Of a DNA stretch of 64,000 nucleotides, positions 8,272 to 17,348 are shown piece by piece. The notes under the pieces were generated by a model that saw only the letters and a program-made list of their open reading frames with translations, had not been told where the DNA came from and did not search any database. Position 1 is the stretch's first letter. Each line of letters opens with the position of its first letter. The stretch comes from WS-2 sp036507005 (GTDB lineage Bacteria; Eisenbacteria; RBG-16-71-46), in the NCBI GenBank assembly GCA_036507005.1, contig DASXQT010000025.1, positions 1-64,000 on the forward strand, in the 5' to 3' direction. The position numbers and the translations under genes are program-made.

Positions 8272-8949
8272 TCACTCGCGGAGCGGGGCGTACCTCCCGT
8301 GCGGGGCAGGACGAATCTGGGGAAGCGATGGTGCAGAAGCCGAAGTGGAAGCCACGCCACCCGCCGGAGCCGCGGGCGCGGGCGCCAGGGCGTCGCGCGG
8401 AGGCGGCCCGGCCGCGCGCGGGTCCCGCAGCGCGGACCGCGCCTGCTGCACGGCGGGCCCGGGCTGCGGCGCGGCCGGGAGCGCGTCGAGCGCCGACCAC
8501 CAGCCGCGCTCGTGGAACGCGGGATCGGCGAACGGCCCGGCCTCTGCGCCGACGATCGCGAAGCCCTCGCCCGGGGCGGCCTCGATCTCCTGGCCGTGGC
8601 TCCCGAGACGCGCGCGCAGGCGGGCGGCGCCGGTCACGAGGTTGGGCACGCGCCACAGGAACCGCCGCGCGCCGGGATCGCACTCCGGCGTGACGCGCAG
8701 GCCGTAGTGGCGGCCCCCGTCCACCGAGAGCAGGATCTCGAGCTCCTCGACCTCGTGCGGGAGAGCGCTCCAGGTGATCTCGACCACCTCGCCGGCCGGA
8801 ACCTCGCGCGCCGGCAGGCCGAGGCGCAGGCCGGCCGCGGCGCGGACGAGTGCCGCGGTGGATCCGCCCGCCTCCGGCTCCGCGGCCGCCGCCGAGGCCG
8901 CGCAGGCCGCGACCGCCACGAGCGCCAGCATCACCATGGATCCGCGCAT
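8272..8949 (-). CDS. Secreted protein of unknown function, Ala/Pro-rich C terminus
   Basis: I do not recognise a family. The 225-residue product starts with a clear signal peptide ('MVMLALVAVAACAASAAAA'). A beta-rich region follows with the look of an Ig-like or fibronectin-like fold ('GEVVEITWSALPHEVEELEI', 'LLSVDGGRHYGLRVTPE', 'RFLWRVPNLVTGAARLRARL'), then a low-complexity Ala/Pro/Arg tail. The start at 8949 places the signal peptide at the N terminus. It precedes the TonB receptor by 54 bp on the same strand, suggesting an operon and perhaps an accessory role in uptake; this is inference. Confidence 0.65.
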   Translation of the reverse strand: MRGSMVMLALVAVAACAASAAAAEPEAGGSTAALVRAAAGLRLGLPAREVPAGEVVEITWSALPHEVEELEILLSVDGGRHYGLRVTPECDPGARRFLWRVPNLVTGAARLRARLGSHGQEIEAAPGEGFAIVGAEAGPFADPAFHERGWWSALDALPAAPQPGPAVQQARSALRDPRAAGPPPRDALAPAPAAPAGGVASTSASAPSLPQIRPAPHGRYAPLRE

Positions 8950-9124
8950 CGCCCTCGCTCTCCTGCCCAGGATCGGGGCTCCCCAACGTGCCGCAAGGCC
9001 CATGATTGTACCCGACTCCGCCGGGGGAGCCATCCCGCGGTTCAGCGCGCCGCGAGACGGGCCGATGGAAAGGCGTGGACCGCCCGCGCGCCACGCATCG
9101 CACCCTCCGGAAGGATCCAGCCCC

Positions 9125-10351
9125 GTGAAGCCGATCCCATCCCACTGGCTGAGGCTGGTCGAGCCCTACCGCAACGCCGACTGGCTCGAGTGCGCCGACA
9201 TCCTGAGGCCGATGGTGGACCAGTATCCCGACGATCTCGGCACGCGCCTCCTCTACGGCGTGCTGTGCGTCGCCGCCGATCAGGCCGGGCTCGGCCTGGT
9301 CCAGTTCGAGAAGCTGCTGCAGCTCTCGGTGGGACAGAACGACCTCTTCCGCGCGCTCGCGGCGCAGAAGCAGCTCGACCGGCTGCGGCCCGCGGGCTCG
9401 GTCCACGACAAGCGCTTCGTCGCGATCCACCAGTGGTTCTGCTCGCTCGCGACGCGCCGCGGGCACGAATCCGACGACCACCCCGTCCCGCCCAGGGCGC
9501 TGCTCGCGCTGCCGCCGGCCGCGTTCCACCGCTTGGCCGAGCAGGCGGCGATCGACGACCTGGGCATGGCTCCTCACGATCTCGACGCCGACAGCGACTC
9601 GGCGCGCATCGTCCTCTACGGCCGGGTGCGCTGGTCGGTCGCTCCCGAGGGCGACAGCTCGCTGATCTCGGTGGTCGCGGACGAGCTCGAGCCGATCGCC
9701 GTCGAGCCCGAGCTCGCGAGTCAGGGGCGCCTGGCGCTCGTTCCGGAGCTGCCGTCGGCGTGCCTCAGGTTCGACCTCGCGCAACTGCGAAGCGAGCAGG
9801 AGAACGCGCCGCGCACGCAGTCCGAGCCCCCACCGGCCGCGGCGCCGGCCGGGCGCCCGGTGCCCGATCCGCTGTTCGAGCCGACCGCGGCGACCGCGCC
9901 CTCGCTCGAGCGGCGCCGCGAGACGCGCGCCTCGGTCTCCTTCAAGACCCGGGTCGCGATGCTCGGGCTCGCGGGCTCGCGGGTCGCGCCGTTCGAGGGG
10001 CGGCTGCTGAACCTGTCGCCCGCGGGGCTGGGCCTGGGCTTCCCGCGCGCCGAGCTGCGGGCGGTGCGCGAGGAGCTGGAAGGCTCGCTGCTCACGGTCG
10101 AGATCGAGCTCGGGGGCGGGGAGCCGCTGCAGCTGATGAGCCGCGTGCGCTGGGTGCAGCTCGCACCCCAGACCCGGGGCGCCCTGCCCGAGGACATGGG
10201 CGTGCTCGGGCTCGAGTTCATCCTGGTGAGCGCGCGCGAGCGCACCCGGATCGAAGGGGTCCTGATCCACGCGGCGCGCGCAGGCCAGCCGCTCGACGCC
10301 GGGGCGGGCGGCGAGGACTTCACGATCGGCGAGGCGGATTCGGCGGCCTGA
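9125..10351 (+). CDS. PilZ-domain protein with N-terminal helical-repeat region
   Basis: PilZ domains bind cyclic di-GMP and regulate motility or exopolysaccharide. The C-terminal part (about residues 260-400) shows the signature 'RRRETRASVSFKTRV', then 'GRLLNLSPAGLGLGF' (the N/DxSxxG half of the motif) and 'LMSRVRWVQLAP'. The N-terminal 100 residues look like a TPR-type repeat ('ADWLECADILRPMVDQYPDD'). The GTG start follows 'ggaagg'; an ATG at 9065 in the same frame is an alternative. The middle section is unassigned. It stands divergent from the secreted-protein/TonB pair. Confidence 0.8.
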   Translation: MKPIPSHWLRLVEPYRNADWLECADILRPMVDQYPDDLGTRLLYGVLCVAADQAGLGLVQFEKLLQLSVGQNDLFRALAAQKQLDRLRPAGSVHDKRFVAIHQWFCSLATRRGHESDDHPVPPRALLALPPAAFHRLAEQAAIDDLGMAPHDLDADSDSARIVLYGRVRWSVAPEGDSSLISVVADELEPIAVEPELASQGRLALVPELPSACLRFDLAQLRSEQENAPRTQSEPPPAAAPAGRPVPDPLFEPTAATAPSLERRRETRASVSFKTRVAMLGLAGSRVAPFEGRLLNLSPAGLGLGFPRAELRAVREELEGSLLTVEIELGGGEPLQLMSRVRWVQLAPQTRGALPEDMGVLGLEFILVSARERTRIEGVLIHAARAGQPLDAGAGGEDFTIGEADSAA

Positions 10352-10395
10352 GGGCGAAGGTTCCCCGCCGCGCTCCGACGGAATAGAGTGCGGCC

Positions 10396-12489
10396 GTGGC
10401 GCCTCCGAGATCCGACCGCAAGCCTCTCTGGCCGCTGGCGCTGCTCGCGCTCTTCGCCGCGGCGGCCGCCTCGCGATGGGCGTACCTCGCGCGGCTCGGC
10501 GCCACGCCGTTCGCTCACAGCCTCGACGCGGACTCCCGGATCTACTGGGACTGGTCGGAGTTCATCCTGCGCCACGGCCCGGTGCCGCCCGCCCCGTTCT
10601 ATCTCGCGCCGCTCTACCCCTACGCGCTCGCCGGCCTGCGGGCGCTCGGCGCCGGCATGGCGCAGGTGCTCGCGATCCAGGCCCTGCTCGGCGCCGCCGC
10701 GGTCGCGCTCCTCGCGGATGCGACCCGGCGGATCGCGGGGTGGCGCGCGGGGCTCGCGGTCGGCTGCATCCTCGCGCTGCTCCAGCCCGCGACGTTCTTC
10801 GACGGCCTCGTGCTCCCCGAGTCGCTGCTCTTCTTTCTCGAGAGCCTGCTGGTCTGGCTGGTCGCGCGCGCCGACTGGTCGGGCGAAGGGCTCGCGCGCT
10901 ACGCGGCGTACGGGCTCCTCGCCGGCGCGCTCGCCCAGGGGCGGGCGAGCAACGCCGTGCTGCTCGCGCTCGCGGTGCCGCTGGCCTGGGCCCGCCGCGC
11001 GCCGGCGCCGCGGCGGATCGCGGCCGCGGCGCTGGCGATCGCGGCGTTCGGCGCCTGCGGCGTGCCGGCGCTGCTCGCCAACCGCGGCGCCTCCGGCGAG
11101 ACCATCCCGTTCACCTACAACGCGGGCTACAACCTGTACGTGGGGAACAACCCCGACGCGGACGGGACCTGGGTGGACGTCACCGCGGGCTCGATCCCGG
11201 TGCCGCTTTCGGGCACGCCGCCCACCACCGGCGGCGCGCTCGACGGGCGCGCGTTCGTGCTCGCGACCACCGGACGAAGGCTGAGCCCGGCCGAAAGCTC
11301 GGCGTGGTGGGCGGCGAAGGCGCTGGCGTTCGTCCGCGCCCACCCGGCGCGGGCGCTCGGCCTCGCCGGGCGCAAGCTCCTGCTGGGCTTCCGCCGGCGT
11401 GAGATCCCGCAGATCGAGAGCATGGCGTCGTTCGCCCGCGCCGCGGGGCCGCTGGGCGCGCCGCTCCTGGGAAGCTTCGGCTTGGTCGCCGTGCTCGGGC
11501 TCGCGGGCGTGGCGTGGGCGGCGCGGGGCGGCCCGCGCGAGCGCTGGCTCGTCGGCTACGTGCTCGCCGTCTCGCTCGCGATGGCGCCGTTCTTCGTCAC
11601 CGATCGCTACCGCCATCACCTGCTCCCGGCGCTCGCGGTGCTCGGCGGCATCGCGCTCGAAGGGATCGCGCGCGCGGCGCGGGCGGGCGCGGGCGCCGCG
11701 CTCGCGCGCCCCGCCGCCGCGATCGGGCTGGCCGCGGCGATCGTCTTCGCCCCGGTGGGCCCGCGGCCCGAGCGCTCGGGCGCGTGGGTGGCGCTCGCGG
11801 ACCGCGCGATCAAGCTCGGGGAGCGCGGGGCGTGGGCGGACGCGGCGGCGGAGTTCGCGCGCGCCGAGGCCGCGCTCGGCCCGGTCGAGGCGCGCGCGCT
11901 CCCGCTCAGCGCGCGGGTGGACCTCGCCGCCTTCCACTTCCGCTACGCCGTCGCGCTCGCGGCGCTCGGGCGCGACGGCGAGGCGATCGCCCGCTGGGAG
12001 CGCGCGGTCCTCCTCAACCCCAACGACGCTTCGAGCCTCGGTCGCCTGAGCGTGGCCTACGACCTCGCGGGCCGGGGGGCGGACGCGGAGCGAGCGCGCC
12101 GCAGGCTCGCGCCGATCCCCGGCGGGCGCGCCCAGCTCCTCCTCGACGACGGCTGGACCGCGGCCGGCCGCGGCGATCTCGCCGGCGCCGAGCGCATGTT
12201 CCTCGCCGCGATCGAGGAGGCACCCGACCTCTCGGCGGCGTGGTCGGGGCTGATCCGCCTCCGCATCCAGACCGGGCGGATCGACGACGCCTCCGGGGCC
12301 CTCGATCGCGCGCGCGGCGCGGGGCTCGACCTCACGAGCGCGGACATCTTCGAATGCTTCATCGCCACGCAGCGCGGCGATCTGGTGCGCGCGCGCCGCA
12401 TCCTCGATCGCATTCCCGCCGGTGCCGCGACTGCGGACCCGTTCCTGACGAGGCTCCTCAACCTGTCCCGGCGCGCGGTCGGCCGCTGA
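10396..12489 (+). CDS. Multi-TM glycosyltransferase (GT39/PMT_2-like) with C-terminal TPR domain
   Basis: This is likely an inner-membrane lipid-linked sugar transferase of the dolichyl-phosphate-mannose type. The first periplasmic loop carries an acidic pair in 'HSLDADSRIYWDWSEF', followed by 'APFYLAPLYPYALAGLRALG', as in PMT_2 enzymes. Many Ala/Leu-rich membrane helices fill residues 12-450. From about residue 464 there are TPR-like repeats ('ERGAWADAAAEFARAEAALG', 'GRDGEAIARWERAVLLNPND', 'GDLAGAERMFLAAIEEAPD'). A GTG is the start. It may glycosylate exported proteins; the acceptor is unknown. It is about 700 residues, longer than plain GT39 because of the repeat domain. Confidence 0.8.
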   Translation: MAPPRSDRKPLWPLALLALFAAAAASRWAYLARLGATPFAHSLDADSRIYWDWSEFILRHGPVPPAPFYLAPLYPYALAGLRALGAGMAQVLAIQALLGAAAVALLADATRRIAGWRAGLAVGCILALLQPATFFDGLVLPESLLFFLESLLVWLVARADWSGEGLARYAAYGLLAGALAQGRASNAVLLALAVPLAWARRAPAPRRIAAAALAIAAFGACGVPALLANRGASGETIPFTYNAGYNLYVGNNPDADGTWVDVTAGSIPVPLSGTPPTTGGALDGRAFVLATTGRRLSPAESSAWWAAKALAFVRAHPARALGLAGRKLLLGFRRREIPQIESMASFARAAGPLGAPLLGSFGLVAVLGLAGVAWAARGGPRERWLVGYVLAVSLAMAPFFVTDRYRHHLLPALAVLGGIALEGIARAARAGAGAALARPAAAIGLAAAIVFAPVGPRPERSGAWVALADRAIKLGERGAWADAAAEFARAEAALGPVEARALPLSARVDLAAFHFRYAVALAALGRDGEAIARWERAVLLNPNDASSLGRLSVAYDLAGRGADAERARRRLAPIPGGRAQLLLDDGWTAAGRGDLAGAERMFLAAIEEAPDLSAAWSGLIRLRIQTGRIDDASGALDRARGAGLDLTSADIFECFIATQRGDLVRARRILDRIPAGAATADPFLTRLLNLSRRAVGR

Positions 12490-12684
12490 TCCAGGCGGGA
12501 CCCCGGCGCTCGCGGAAGCCGTTGGCGCCGAGCGACTTGACTCCCACGACAAGGCCTCCCTGCCTTTCCGGTCAAGCGCCGGTCAAGAGTGCCGGCCGAA
12601 GCTCTCACCCTCACGAGGCGTGGCGAGCCTCGAGCTCGCGCGCGCCCGTCACCGCTGCCGGCAAGCCGCCATGGGGAGGTGCTC

Positions 12685-15660
12685 ATGTTCGGGGGAACGC
12701 AGGATCACCGCAGTGCCCGATCCACAGCGCGGATGAGAGCCGCCCTGCTCGCCGCGACCGCCGTCGCCGCGCTCGCAGCCTCGCCCGCCGCGGCGGCCGA
12801 CTCGCCGCACGGCCGGCCGGGCGTGAGCGCGGGCGCGCCGCAGGCCGCGGTCACCGTTCCCGGTGTCCCCCGGTTCTTCAACTACGCATCGCCTCCCGGC
12901 ATCGCGGACAACGCGGGCGAGCCGTCGATCGGCAGCAACTGGACCTCGGAGCAGGTCTTCAGCAACAGCAACGGCTCGATCCCGAACGGCGGGACCGCGA
13001 ACTATTTCGGCGGGTTCCTGCCCTACATGGTCGAAGTCGTCTTCAACGACTGCCAGTCGCCGGCGAGCGCGATCTGGGACCGGCACCAGCTCCTGACCGC
13101 CAACACCACCCGGGTCTACGGCGACCCGATCCTGTTCACCGATCACGCCACGGGCCGGACCTTCGTGTGCCAGGAGGAAGGGCTGACGCCGCTCGGCAGC
13201 ACCACCGACTACACGGACAACGACGGCGACTCCTTCCTGCCCAGCCAGGGATCGGGCGCCCCATCGTGCGTGGACCACGAGACGATCGGCGGCGGTCCCT
13301 ACCACCTGCCGCTGATCTCGCCGCCGGCTCCGCTCTACCCGAATGCGATCTACTACGCCTCGCAGTGCATCGCCGACGCGGTGATCGCGCTCAGCACCGA
13401 CGGCGGGGTCACCTTCGGCCCCTCGGTCCCGATGTACACGCTCGCCACCTGCACCGGACTCCACGGCCACATCAAGGTCGGGTCGGACGGCACGGTCTAC
13501 GTCCCCAACAAGAGCTGCGGCGGGACCGTCGCGGTGCTGGTCTCGGAGGACAACGGCACCACGTGGGCGTCGCGCCCGGTTCCCGGCCAGGGCACGCGCG
13601 GCGACGACGATCCCTCGGTGGGGGTCGCCAGCGACGGCAGCATCTACCTCGGCTGGCAGGCCGCCGACGGCCACGCGCGGATCGCCGTCTCGCACAACAA
13701 GGGCCTGACCTGGATCAACATCCGCGACGTCGGGGCCCCGCTCGGGGTGCAGAACTGCGCGTTCCCCGCCGTGGTCGCGGGCGACGGCGGCCTCACCACC
13801 GGACGCGCCGCCTTCGCCTTCTATGGCACCACCACCGCGGGCGCCAACTACAACCAGCCGACCTTCACCGGCGACTGGTACCTCTACATCGCGACCACCT
13901 TCGACGGCGGCGCGACCTGGACCACCGAGAACGTCACGCCCAACGACCCGATCCAGCGCCACAGCGGCATCTGCGGCAGCGGGACGTGCCGCAACCAGCT
14001 CGACTTCTTCGACGCCACGATCGACAAGGAAGGCCGGCTCCTGGTGGGCTGGGACGACGGCTGCATCCTGGGCTGCATCACCGGCGGGCCCAACTCGTTC
14101 ACCGCCAAGGCGGCGATCACCCGGCAGGCGGGCGGCAGGCGGATGTTCGCGGCGTTCGACCCGATCGAGCCGCGAATCCCGGAGGCGCCGGCGCTCAAGG
14201 GCGTCCTCGCCAACGGGACGGTGCACCTGAACTGGCAGGCCCCCGACAACGGCGGCTCCGACCTCGTCTCCTACAACCTCTATCGCAGCGTGAACGGGGC
14301 GCCCTTCGCCCTGCTCGCGAACCTGGCCACGACCGCCTACAACGATCCGGTCGATCCCACCGACGTGACCCACTATCGCCTGACGGCCATCAACGCGATC
14401 GGGGAAGGGCCCTATTGCCAGGACTTCCAGCCGGAGATCCCGATCCCCACGCCGTGCGTGGCCCCGGGCGTGGTGGCGGTGAGCGACGTGAACAGCACCG
14501 GCGCGGACCTCGACGGCGGGCAGAACACCCCGCCGGACGGGAGCGTCAACATCCGCGAGCTCTCGCTCTCCGAGCCCTACGCCGGCGAGGGCGTGAACCA
14601 GCTCACGTTCACGCTCCAGCTCCGGCCGGGCGGCACGGTGGCGCCCGAGTGCCAGTGGTACATCCTCTGGAGCCGGAAGACGATCGCGGCCGACGGGAGC
14701 GACCGCCGGTTCGTGGCGATGAAGTCCGATCCGACCGGCGCGCTGAGCTTCGTCTACGGCGACTTCGGCCCGCCGCTGCCGATCGGCGGCGTGCCGCCGC
14801 CCAACGCCAACACCCCCACCCCGCTCGGCAACGCCGATTTCGGCAGCTTCGACCCGGCGACCGGGGTGATGACGATCGTGCTCGCGAACAGCAAGGCGGA
14901 CGGGACCCCGCTCGTGGCCGGGGACGTGCTGAACGCCCTGAACGTGAGGACGTTCTACGGCCGCCCCGACGCCGGGCAGAAGTCGCAGAACAACGCCGCC
15001 GACATCACCGACAACTCGACCTACACGCTGGTCGGCAACGCCGCCTGCTTCTGCGTGGTGGATCAGCCGCCGGTCGCCGCATTGGAGGCGTCACCGACGT
15101 CGGGCCAGGTGCCGCTCCAGGTGACCTTCGACGCCTCGAGCTCGGCCGACTCCGACCCCGCGGACGGCGTGGCGACGTACAGCTTCACCTTCGCGGATGG
15201 GAGCGCCCCGGTCACCCAGACCAGCCCGATCGCGACCCACACCTACACCACCCCCAGCGGGTCGAGCGACTATTTCGCGACCGTGACCGTCACCGACCAG
15301 AGGTGCGGCCAGCCCAGCCTCAACATCGGGTCGGTCAACATCGAGGTCGCGCCCGCCACGACCGCGGTCGTGGCCGACACCCGCGTGGACTTCCGGCTCG
15401 TGCCGCTCGGCAATCCCTCGCACGGGGCGACGCGGCTCTCGCTCGCGCTCGACCGGGACGGCCCGGTGCGCGTCGGGGTGTTCAGCCTGGATGGGCGGCG
15501 CGTCGCCGATCTGCTCGACGCCTGGATGCCGGCGGGCGTGCACCCGCTCCAGTGGTCGGGCCGCGACGCCTCCGGGAGCCCGGCGCCCGCGGGCGTCTAC
15601 ATGGTGCGGGCGAGGTCGGGCGAGCGCATCGTTGTGACGCGCCTGGTGCTGATGCCTTAG
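12685..15660 (+). CDS. Large secreted BNR/sialidase-like protein with FnIII, PKD and FlgD-Ig C-terminal domains
   Basis: The 991-residue protein begins with a signal peptide (residues 1-38, ending 'ASPAAAA'). Domains in order are: a beta-propeller-like BNR region with 'STDGGVTFGP', 'SEDNGTTWASRPV', 'SHNKGLTWINI' and 'FDGGATWTTENV' (about 45-480); a fibronectin III domain ('HLNWQAPDNGGSDLVSYNLY', about 497-590); a PKD domain ('VAALEASPTSGQVPLQVTFD', about 795-885); and a FlgD-like Ig domain at the end ('VGVFSLDGRRVADLL', 'APAGVYMVRARSGERIVVTR'). Such ends often act as sorting or anchoring tails. The ATG at 12685 has 'ggggagg' upstream. The enzymatic role is unproven; it may be an adhesin or glycan-binding protein. 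Confidence 0.82.
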   Translation: MFGGTQDHRSARSTARMRAALLAATAVAALAASPAAAADSPHGRPGVSAGAPQAAVTVPGVPRFFNYASPPGIADNAGEPSIGSNWTSEQVFSNSNGSIPNGGTANYFGGFLPYMVEVVFNDCQSPASAIWDRHQLLTANTTRVYGDPILFTDHATGRTFVCQEEGLTPLGSTTDYTDNDGDSFLPSQGSGAPSCVDHETIGGGPYHLPLISPPAPLYPNAIYYASQCIADAVIALSTDGGVTFGPSVPMYTLATCTGLHGHIKVGSDGTVYVPNKSCGGTVAVLVSEDNGTTWASRPVPGQGTRGDDDPSVGVASDGSIYLGWQAADGHARIAVSHNKGLTWINIRDVGAPLGVQNCAFPAVVAGDGGLTTGRAAFAFYGTTTAGANYNQPTFTGDWYLYIATTFDGGATWTTENVTPNDPIQRHSGICGSGTCRNQLDFFDATIDKEGRLLVGWDDGCILGCITGGPNSFTAKAAITRQAGGRRMFAAFDPIEPRIPEAPALKGVLANGTVHLNWQAPDNGGSDLVSYNLYRSVNGAPFALLANLATTAYNDPVDPTDVTHYRLTAINAIGEGPYCQDFQPEIPIPTPCVAPGVVAVSDVNSTGADLDGGQNTPPDGSVNIRELSLSEPYAGEGVNQLTFTLQLRPGGTVAPECQWYILWSRKTIAADGSDRRFVAMKSDPTGALSFVYGDFGPPLPIGGVPPPNANTPTPLGNADFGSFDPATGVMTIVLANSKADGTPLVAGDVLNALNVRTFYGRPDAGQKSQNNAADITDNSTYTLVGNAACFCVVDQPPVAALEASPTSGQVPLQVTFDASSSADSDPADGVATYSFTFADGSAPVTQTSPIATHTYTTPSGSSDYFATVTVTDQRCGQPSLNIGSVNIEVAPATTAVVADTRVDFRLVPLGNPSHGATRLSLALDRDGPVRVGVFSLDGRRVADLLDAWMPAGVHPLQWSGRDASGSPAPAGVYMVRARSGERIVVTRLVLMP

Positions 15661-15678
15661 CGGCACCCGGCAGCGTCA

Positions 15679-15715
15679 GCGGCGGCCGGTTTTCGCGCAT
15701 GGAGCCGGCCGCCGC
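15679..15715. terminator. Strong GC hairpin downstream of the secreted BNR protein
   Basis: A perfect 11-bp inverted repeat (GCGGCGGCCGG / CCGGCCGCCGC) with a 15-base loop starts 19 bases after the stop codon. There is no clear T-run, so it may be a weak or Rho-assisted terminator. Confidence 0.4.
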
Positions 15716-15847
15716 AGTAGTTCTTGGGGCATTTGCAGGGGCCTGTTTGTGGGGGCCCACTTGCCTGCCATTCGGGCCCGGCTCTAGTCTCTGCCGCCTG
15801 CGACCGCGCGCCCGCACACCACCGCCGGGGCCGCGTCGCCGCCTGCC

Positions 15848-16753
15848 ATGGCCACCTCCTCCGCCACCCTGTCCCCGCTCTCGCGCCTGCACACCTACGC
15901 CTCGTTCGTGCGCATCGAGCACACGCTGTTCTCGTTGCCGCTCCTGCTCGCGGGGGTCTTCAGTGCCCCGGGGCCGGCGCTCTCGGTCGGGCGCTGGGCG
16001 CTGATCGCGATCGCGGCGGTCGGGGCGCGCACCGCGGCCATGGCGCTCAACCGCCTGATCGACCGCAGGCTCGATGCGCTCAACCCGCGCACCCGCGCAC
16101 GCGAGCTGCCCGCGGGGCGCATGCGCACCGCCGAGGCGGTGGCGCTGCTCCTGGCGAGCGCCGGCGCCTACCTCGCGGCGTGCGCGGCGCTCGGGCCCTG
16201 GTTCCTGCGCGTGGCGCCCGTGCCGCTCGCGGTGTTCGCGATCTATCCCTACCTCAAGCGCTTCACGCCGCTCTGTCACTTCGGCGTGGGTGCCGCGCTC
16301 GCGCTCGCGCCGCTCGCGGGCTACGCGGCGGCGCACCCCGACCTCGCGCGGTCCGGCCCGGCGCTGTGGCTTTCGGGGTTCGCGCTCACCTGGGTGAGCG
16401 GCTTCGACATCATCTACGCCACGCTCGACGAGGAGTCCGATCGCGGGCTCGGCGTCCACTCCATGGTGGTGTGGCTCGGGCGAAGGCGGGCGCTCGCGGT
16501 CTCCGCCGCGCTCCACCTTGCGAGCTTCGGCTTCCTAGCGCTTGCCGCGATCGCGGTCCTGCCGCTGCGGACCACTCCGCCCGGGCTGCTCGCCGCGCTC
16601 GTGGGCACGGTGCTGGCCACCGGCGCCCTGCTGTGGCTCGAGCAGCGCTGGGCCGAGGACGTGAACCTGGCGTTCTTCAAGGTGAACGTGCTGGTGGGGT
16701 TCGGCGTGCTCGCGAGCGTGCTCGTGGCGCGCGCGGCGAGCGGCGGGTTCTGA
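15848..16753 (+). CDS. mqnP: UbiA-family prenyltransferase of the futalosine menaquinone pathway (MqnP)
   Basis: This integral membrane enzyme attaches the polyprenyl tail to the naphthoate or benzoate ring. The 301-residue sequence has the two Asp-rich motifs of UbiA enzymes: 'NRLIDRRLDALNPRT' near residue 65 and 'SGFDIIYATLDEESDRGLG' near residues 185-203. It has about eight or nine hydrophobic helices. It is followed after 15 bp by ubiX and then ubiD. That order, together with mqnA, mqnE and mqnC elsewhere in the window, points to 1,4-dihydroxy-6-naphthoate as substrate rather than 4-hydroxybenzoate; this is inferred from context. Confidence 0.88.
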   Translation: MATSSATLSPLSRLHTYASFVRIEHTLFSLPLLLAGVFSAPGPALSVGRWALIAIAAVGARTAAMALNRLIDRRLDALNPRTRARELPAGRMRTAEAVALLLASAGAYLAACAALGPWFLRVAPVPLAVFAIYPYLKRFTPLCHFGVGAALALAPLAGYAAAHPDLARSGPALWLSGFALTWVSGFDIIYATLDEESDRGLGVHSMVVWLGRRRALAVSAALHLASFGFLALAAIAVLPLRTTPPGLLAALVGTVLATGALLWLEQRWAEDVNLAFFKVNVLVGFGVLASVLVARAASGGF

Positions 16754-16768
16754 CCGTGCGCCGCTGAG

Positions 16769-17323
16769 ATGGCCCGCTACCTGATCGGGATGACCGGGGC
16801 CTCGGGCTCGATCTATGGGGTCGATTTCGCCCGGCGCTGCCCGGGCGAGAAGTATCTGGTGCTCTCCGACTGGGCGCGTCAGGTGCTCCACTCGGAGACC
16901 GGGCTCAAGCCCTCGGACCTCGAGCTGCACGTGAAGAAGATCTTCGCCGACACCGACCTCGCCGCGCCCTTCGCCTCGGGCAGCAACCGCTACGACGCGT
17001 TCGTGATCGTGCCGTGCAGCGTCTCCACGCTCGGCAAGATCGCAGCCGGGATCGCGGACACGCTGATCACGCGCGCGGCGGCGGTCGCGCTCAAGGAGGG
17101 GATGCGCATGGTGGCCTGCGTGCGCGAGACGCCGCTCTCCTCGATCGCGCTCCGGAACGCGCTCGAGCTCGCGCGCGCGGGCGTCACGGTGATGCCGATC
17201 TCGCCGCCCTGGTACCGCAACCCGAAATCGCTCGACGACTTGGTCGCCGGCTTCACCGACAAGCTGCTCCAGCTCCTCGGCGAGGCCGCCGGCCCGGGCT
17301 GGCGCGAGGAGGAGCTGGAGTGA
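16769..17323 (+). CDS. ubiX: UbiX-like flavin prenyltransferase
   Basis: UbiX prenylates FMN to make the cofactor needed by UbiD decarboxylases. The 184-residue protein has the family features 'LIGMTGASGSIYGVDF' (FMN-binding start), 'FVIVPCSVSTLGKIAAGIAD', 'LITRAAAVALKEGMRMV' and 'RETPLSSIALRNALELARAG'. It is the middle gene of mqnP-ubiX-ubiD, with 15-bp and 25-bp gaps, so it is almost certainly dedicated to the UbiD encoded next door. In futalosine-pathway naming this is the MqnM-type partner. Confidence 0.94.
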   Translation: MARYLIGMTGASGSIYGVDFARRCPGEKYLVLSDWARQVLHSETGLKPSDLELHVKKIFADTDLAAPFASGSNRYDAFVIVPCSVSTLGKIAAGIADTLITRAAAVALKEGMRMVACVRETPLSSIALRNALELARAGVTVMPISPPWYRNPKSLDDLVAGFTDKLLQLLGEAAGPGWREEELE

Positions 17324-17348
17324 GGCGCCGCGGGACGGGCAGGTCGCG

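Noticed and set aside
11514..16004. A 1496-codon open frame overlapping the glycosyltransferase and the secreted BNR protein
   Set aside because: It is antiphase to two well-supported genes, has Arg/Gly/Pro-biased composition and no domain signature. Long spurious frames are expected at this GC content.
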